DNA from: a virus
Virus record (IMG/VR): IMGVR_UViG_3300014493_000023
Coordinates: 1 to 26,205 of that record
Strand: one strand, 5' to 3'
Length of the DNA stretch: 26,205 nt
Each line of letters begins with the position of its first letter. The stretch's first letter is position 1. Position numbers and translations under genes: made by a program. Positions 22,961 through 26,205 of the stretch are shown here, in pieces. The notes beneath the pieces are model-generated. The model made no database searches. It was not told the DNA's origin and saw nothing but the letters and a program-made list of their open reading frames with translations.

Positions 22961-23326
22961 TCACAGCATTTCCGCTCTGGTAACGAGGTTGACCACGGCC
23001 GCGGCGACCTGGTTGACCGGCGCTGCGGAGGTTCCGCTGCGCAACTGGACCATGTTGACGCCCCGCCACATGTACGAAGGATCGGCTTCCAGGATGACGA
23101 ATTGCCCTGCCGCCGCAGTGATCGTCACCTCGTTGCCCGAACCGTCGTACAGCTCCTGCCAGGTCGTTCCGCCGTCCGGACTGGCCTGAAACGTCAGCAC
23201 TGCCGCGGTCCAGGTCGACGGCATCGAAATCCCGACCAAGGTCAGCGCGCCCAGCGCCACCGGCCCGGACAGCGACGTGCCCGCCGCGATCGACGCCGGA
23301 TTGAGGGTAATGCCTACAGACAACAT
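22961..23326 (-). CDS. Small phage structural protein, beta-sandwich type
   Basis: A 121-residue protein with AGGGAG upstream of its ATG at 23326. LSGPVALGALTLVGISMPSTW, then LTFQASPDGGTTWQELYDGSG, and a final QLRSGTSAAPVNQVAA form a pattern frequently found in head-region hypothetical proteins of many phages. The strands suggest a jelly-roll or immunoglobulin-like fold that could decorate the capsid. It stands 20 bases after the 247-residue gene. I know the pattern but no proven function. Confidence 0.66.
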   Translation of the reverse strand: MLSVGITLNPASIAAGTSLSGPVALGALTLVGISMPSTWTAAVLTFQASPDGGTTWQELYDGSGNEVTITAAAGQFVILEADPSYMWRGVNMVQLRSGTSAAPVNQVAAAVVNLVTRAEML

Positions 23327-23345
23327 GCCGCGCGCACTCCCTGGC

Positions 23346-24089
23346 TTACTGCCGGTTCATCCATGCGCGCACATAGTCGATCGTCAGGGTGGCAACGCCG
23401 GTGCCTGACGCCTTGTATGCAGCGAGGTATGGCTGCAACACCGCCAGCGTGCCGGTCGCCGCGAAGTTGATCGAGTTGTTCGCGTTCACCCGGTTGCCGT
23501 CGATATAGAAACCCACGTCCGCCAGGTTGCTCGCGTCGATGCGGTAGATATGCCAGTCGGTCGTTCCGACCGTCACACCGCTGGCAACCGAGGTCGTGGT
23601 CACCCCGTCGAACGCAGTGACCAGCACGGCGCCGTTCGCCTGCGCGCTGAATTCCAGGTAGCAGGTGTTGTTCTGCGGCCCGTCGATCCAGGCCGAGGCG
23701 ACGCCCCAAACCGTCTGCACGCCGGCCGCACTCGGCAGCACCGGCAGCAGCGAACGGCACTCGAAGATCAGGCCCTTGGTGCAATCCAGCGCGAGGTTGT
23801 CGCCCCAGTACAGCGCGCAATCCTGTTTCTGGCTGGCCGAGGTCAAGGTGCATGCGACCTGGCCGCCGATCGCGTTGGCGACGCCGGCGAGAGTCGGCGG
23901 TGCGGCGCCGACGATCTTCGCCACCCAGGGGTTGCCGTCAACCGCCGAGCCGGCCGCCGGAACCGCGACGGCTGACTGCCCGAGAAAATCGTCATAGAAA
24001 TGGATCGGCGCGACCGGCAGCATGTACTCGAATGTCGCGGTATCGAAAAACTCCAGCCGCCCGGCATGGAACTTCGAGGTCGTGGTCAT
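23346..24089 (-). CDS. Probable capsid-associated protein with concanavalin-like fold
   Basis: A 247-residue protein starting MTTTSKFHAGRLEFFDTATF at 24089. IHFYDDFLGQ (29-38) and NPWVAKIVGAAPPTL begin a beta-sandwich; CALYWGDNLALDCTKGLIFE and TDWHIYRIDASNLADVGFYI, then YIDGNRV, are the strand patterns of LamG/concanavalin-type jelly rolls, in which the 'W..yri......v.fYiDG' segment is usual. It ends in VRAWMNRQ. Its place among the head genes suggests a decoration protein on the capsid surface, possibly able to bind sugars. No catalytic residues are clear. Confidence 0.65.
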   Translation of the reverse strand: MTTTSKFHAGRLEFFDTATFEYMLPVAPIHFYDDFLGQSAVAVPAAGSAVDGNPWVAKIVGAAPPTLAGVANAIGGQVACTLTSASQKQDCALYWGDNLALDCTKGLIFECRSLLPVLPSAAGVQTVWGVASAWIDGPQNNTCYLEFSAQANGAVLVTAFDGVTTTSVASGVTVGTTDWHIYRIDASNLADVGFYIDGNRVNANNSINFAATGTLAVLQPYLAAYKASGTGVATLTIDYVRAWMNRQ

Positions 24090-24121
24090 GTATTTCTCCC
24101 GATCGACCGCAAGGATGGTAG

Positions 24122-24146
24122 CCGCCCGGGCACGCGGCCCGGGCGG
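24122..24146 (-). terminator. Strong ten-pair hairpin between head genes, possible attenuator
   Basis: CCGCCCGGGC (24122-24131) and GCCCGGGCGG (24137-24146) pair perfectly around a five-base loop, in the 69-base gap between the 160- and 247-residue genes. No T tract follows on the minus strand. It could lower or stabilise transcript downstream. Confidence 0.5.
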
Positions 24147-24158
24147 GATGAAAGCCGA

Positions 24159-24641
24159 TTAGACAAGGGTCGATGGTGCGGACGCGCCCTGGTAGGACTC
24201 CCAGAGGAACAACTCTGCCTCGGTGATGTTCGCCGCATTCGAAGAGCTGGTCTGCACCGCGATGGTGTGGAACCCGTTGACTAGGTCCATGCACATCTCC
24301 GGCGTAATCTCGAAAATGACGATCTTGTCAGCGACGGTCGCCGAGGTCTGGAAGGTCGCCGCGGCCGTCTGCCCCACAAGCGCATCTGAGGTCGCGGTTG
24401 CAGCAGTGAGCCAGATCGGCATGACGCCAACCGCCTTCGACCCGGTGCCGCTCACGTCCTGCCCTTGCAGGATCGAGAGCGTCACCTGCGCGGCGTTGCC
24501 CTGGTTCACATGCACCACGACCCACGCTTTGAGTGCGTTGGCCAGGTCGCGGTAGGCGCTGGTGCGGCCAGCGGAGTCGGCCGCCGGCGCCAGCAGGGCA
24601 ACCGGCGGGAACTGATACGGCATCGAAATCTGACGCGCCAT
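24159..24641 (-). CDS. Unknown head-region structural protein
   Basis: A 160-residue protein with AGGAGA before its ATG at 24641. It begins MARQISMPYQFPPVALLAPA, continues TSAYRDLANALKAWVVVHVN, and has beta strands around QVTLSILQGQDVSG and KIVIFEITPEMCMDLVNGFH; it ends AELFLWESYQGASAPSTLV. No known domain is recognised. It is isolated by a terminator-like hairpin on the upstream side and by a ten-pair hairpin downstream, so its level may be set apart from both neighbours. Position after the major capsid gene fits a decoration or minor capsid protein. Confidence 0.65.
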   Translation of the reverse strand: MARQISMPYQFPPVALLAPAADSAGRTSAYRDLANALKAWVVVHVNQGNAAQVTLSILQGQDVSGTGSKAVGVMPIWLTAATATSDALVGQTAAATFQTSATVADKIVIFEITPEMCMDLVNGFHTIAVQTSSSNAANITEAELFLWESYQGASAPSTLV

Positions 24642-24678
24642 AGTCCGAATTCTCCTGCCCGCCCCCCAAAGCGGTGCG

Positions 24679-24714
24679 AAAAAGCTGCGCGCGGGCCGAA
24701 AGCCCGCGCGGCAG
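24679..24714 (-). terminator. Intrinsic terminator-like hairpin after the major capsid gene
   Basis: On the minus strand GCGCGGGC (24709-24702 read) pairs with GCCCGCGC over a five-base loop, and CTGC/GCAG extends the stem across one bulged G; it is followed by C and five T (24683-24679). It lies in the 148-base gap downstream of the capsid gene. A partial terminator here would give more capsid mRNA than tail mRNA; the genes downstream need read-through or antitermination. Confidence 0.75.
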
Positions 24715-24789
24715 AGCGGTGGGGAGCCGCGGATTTGTCGAGGATCAGGCCGCGAAGCGGACTGATGTGCCGTGAGGCGTTTGCTGCAC

Positions 24790-26157
24790 TCAGCGAGCCG
24801 CCAGCGCGATGAAGGGGCTCTTGGTGTTGGTGCCCTTGAACGGGGTCAGCGGCACCGACCACATCGGTTTGCCGTCAACGCGATAGGTGATGCGGAACAC
24901 CATCTCGTCGGTAAGGAATGCAACGTGCATGCTGGTCGCTGCCTGCACGCCGTTCTTGTCCACCAGCATGTACTGGCTCATGTCCGCCAGCGTGATGTCG
25001 CCCAAGGTCCCGAGGGTCGAGTTGTATTCCGTCCACACCACCTCGCGGCCATAGAGCGTCGAGAACGGTGTTGCCGACAGACCGCCTGGCGGCAGGTAAA
25101 CGAGCTGGCCGCCGGTGCCGACCGCCTGGTTCATCGCCATAAGCTGCGGCAGGCAATCCTGGTTGATGAACCACACCGCGTTTTTCGCTGACCGCGCCCA
25201 GAGACGCGCCCACATCTGGTCGATGTTCTCCTTGACGATCGTCGCTGCGGCCTGCCCGGTCACCTTCGGTATCGTAATCAGGCAGGGGCTTTTCATGTAG
25301 CCGAACGGCATGCCGGCGCCGGTGCCCTCCACGATCGCGTCCTCGGTCATGAACATGACTTCTTCCGAGAACGCCTGCGCCGCGATCGAGGTCAGCGCCG
25401 TCGAATCCTGCAACAGTTCGTCGGTGGTGTACATCACCGACATCAGCTTTTTCAGGTCGAACTCGATGGTGCGGAACTTCGGCTTCGACGGGGTGACCGT
25501 GGTTCCTTCCCCTACCCAGTTCGAAGACACGCCGCCCCAGCGGCTGCCGGTCGCTCGGCTGGTTTCGTCCACGCCCGGGATTTTGATGCCGTTCGCGTTG
25601 GCGCTGATCGGCAGCTTGTTCACCCGGCTGAGGATCTCGCCCATGTCGTGCGCGAGCATGAAGATCGAGGCCGCGAAATCGACCTGGACCAGGAAGCCGC
25701 CGCCGGTCGGATCGACCTCGCCGGCGCCGGTTGGCGCGCGGACCAGGCGGCGGTCGGTATCGCTGCCCTTCGAGCTGTAGTGCTTGAAAACCGACTGGAG
25801 CTGCTCGCCAAGGCTGCGGTACTGCTCGCCGGCGCGCGGCGTGAAATCCAGCCCCTTCCGGGCCAGGCTGAGATAGTCGTCAAAGCCTCGCAGCTTACCC
25901 TGGCGCGGGTCCATGCCGCGGATTTGCGACAGGGTGCGCTGCGACGGGTTGATCTCCAGCACGTCGTCGCCGGGGCCGGCGCCGATCGGGCGCGCCAGCT
26001 TGGCGGCGAGTTTCTCCGCGCGGTCCAGCTCCCCGATCGTACGCTCGAGCGTGGCGATCTCCGCCTCCTTCGCGGCGAAGCCCGGAGTCCCGGCCAGCGG
26101 GGCGAGTTCATCCACCGCCGTGCCCAGGGCGCGACGGAGCGACAGCAGTGTGCTCAT
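24790..26157 (-). CDS. Major capsid protein, HK97 fold
   Basis: A 455-residue protein with GGAG upstream of its ATG at 26157. Residues 1-120 are a helical scaffold-like delta domain (EAEIATLERTIGELDRAEKL) that a protease would remove. From about 135 the capsid part begins: VDPTGGGFLVQVDFAASIFM, then ILSRVNKLPISANANGIKIP, a WVGEGTTVTPSKPKFRTIEF segment and KKLMSVMYTTDELLQDS, the family's E-loop and spine helix region. GTGAGMPFGYMKSPCLITI and the C-terminal FLTDEMVFRITYRVDGKP are also highly typical. Mu itself uses an unrelated-in-sequence capsid protein, so the head is of the HK97 kind while the tail is Mu-like. Confidence 0.93.
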   Translation of the reverse strand: MSTLLSLRRALGTAVDELAPLAGTPGFAAKEAEIATLERTIGELDRAEKLAAKLARPIGAGPGDDVLEINPSQRTLSQIRGMDPRQGKLRGFDDYLSLARKGLDFTPRAGEQYRSLGEQLQSVFKHYSSKGSDTDRRLVRAPTGAGEVDPTGGGFLVQVDFAASIFMLAHDMGEILSRVNKLPISANANGIKIPGVDETSRATGSRWGGVSSNWVGEGTTVTPSKPKFRTIEFDLKKLMSVMYTTDELLQDSTALTSIAAQAFSEEVMFMTEDAIVEGTGAGMPFGYMKSPCLITIPKVTGQAAATIVKENIDQMWARLWARSAKNAVWFINQDCLPQLMAMNQAVGTGGQLVYLPPGGLSATPFSTLYGREVVWTEYNSTLGTLGDITLADMSQYMLVDKNGVQAATSMHVAFLTDEMVFRITYRVDGKPMWSVPLTPFKGTNTKSPFIALAAR

Positions 26158-26193
26158 TGTGTTGTAGGCTCCAATTTCCGAAGGAGCGGCGTT

Positions 26194-26205
26194 TCAGGTC
26201 GCCGC
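26194..26205 (-). CDS. Last three codons of an upstream gene, possibly prohead protease
   Basis: On the minus strand GCG GCG ACC TGA is open from the window edge to a stop at 26196-26194, 36 bases before the capsid start. In HK97-type heads the protease gene stands here. With three codons visible this is inferred only from position. Confidence 0.2.
   Translation of the reverse strand, partial: AAT

Noticed and set aside
1-26205. Gene transfer agent or tailocin instead of a phage
   Set aside because: A gene transfer agent would usually have a siphovirus-type tail, and a tailocin would lack capsid genes. Both a full HK97-type capsid gene and a contractile tail are present.
1-26205. tRNA, rRNA or riboswitch
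   Set aside because: The non-coding gaps are short and were read on both strands. No cloverleaf or known riboswitch core was found by eye.

Overview
The window is the late structural region of a contractile-tailed (myovirus-type) temperate phage or prophage. Its high GC content, strong G/C preference at third codon positions and Ala/Gly/Pro-rich proteins suggest an alphaproteobacterial host. Acetobacteraceae is my guess only; no host marker in the window fixes the taxon.

Almost every gene lies on the minus strand, so transcription runs from right to left. The right part (about 26.2 to 20.5 kb) is a head and neck module: an HK97-fold major capsid protein, three small structural or decoration-type proteins, a gp6-like head-tail connector, a head-closure protein, an HK97 gp10-like neck protein and several small unknown genes. 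Next come a tail terminator (20.5-19.9 kb) and two large adhesin-type genes, one with fibronectin III (FN3) domains and one combining a LamG-like domain with a putative SGNH esterase (19.9-16.0 kb). A small coiled-coil/transmembrane protein and a DUF2635 protein follow. The part from 15.2 to 2.6 kb is a Mu-type contractile tail in Mu gene order: sheath, tube, gp41-like chaperone with a probable frameshift partner, tape measure protein with a lytic transglycosylase domain, gpN-like protein carrying five FN3 domains, gpP/gp44 hub, gp45 spike, gp46, gp47 (baseplate J-like) and gp48. The run ends with a repeat-containing fibre protein, a glycine-rich fibre protein and a small fibre-associated protein. 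It is closed by a strong intrinsic terminator at 213-249. Left of that, the first 39 codons of a response-regulator receiver domain enter the window edge.

The late genes are tightly packed with ATGA or TGATG overlaps. The clear exception is 6.58-7.60 kb, where a small accessory ('moron') cassette sits between the gpN and gpP homologues: a lipoprotein, a ribbon-helix-helix protein and a gene on the opposite strand. The divergent pair is separated by an AT-rich region with a large dyad.

Points most worth following: FN3 domains fused to a baseplate protein as three nearly identical 297-bp repeats; the SGNH esterase-like adhesin placed between tail terminator and sheath; the frameshift candidate in the tail chaperone genes; the inverted accessory cassette; and the altered His motif at the spike tip. 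Portal, terminase, protease, integrase, replication and repressor genes are not in this window.
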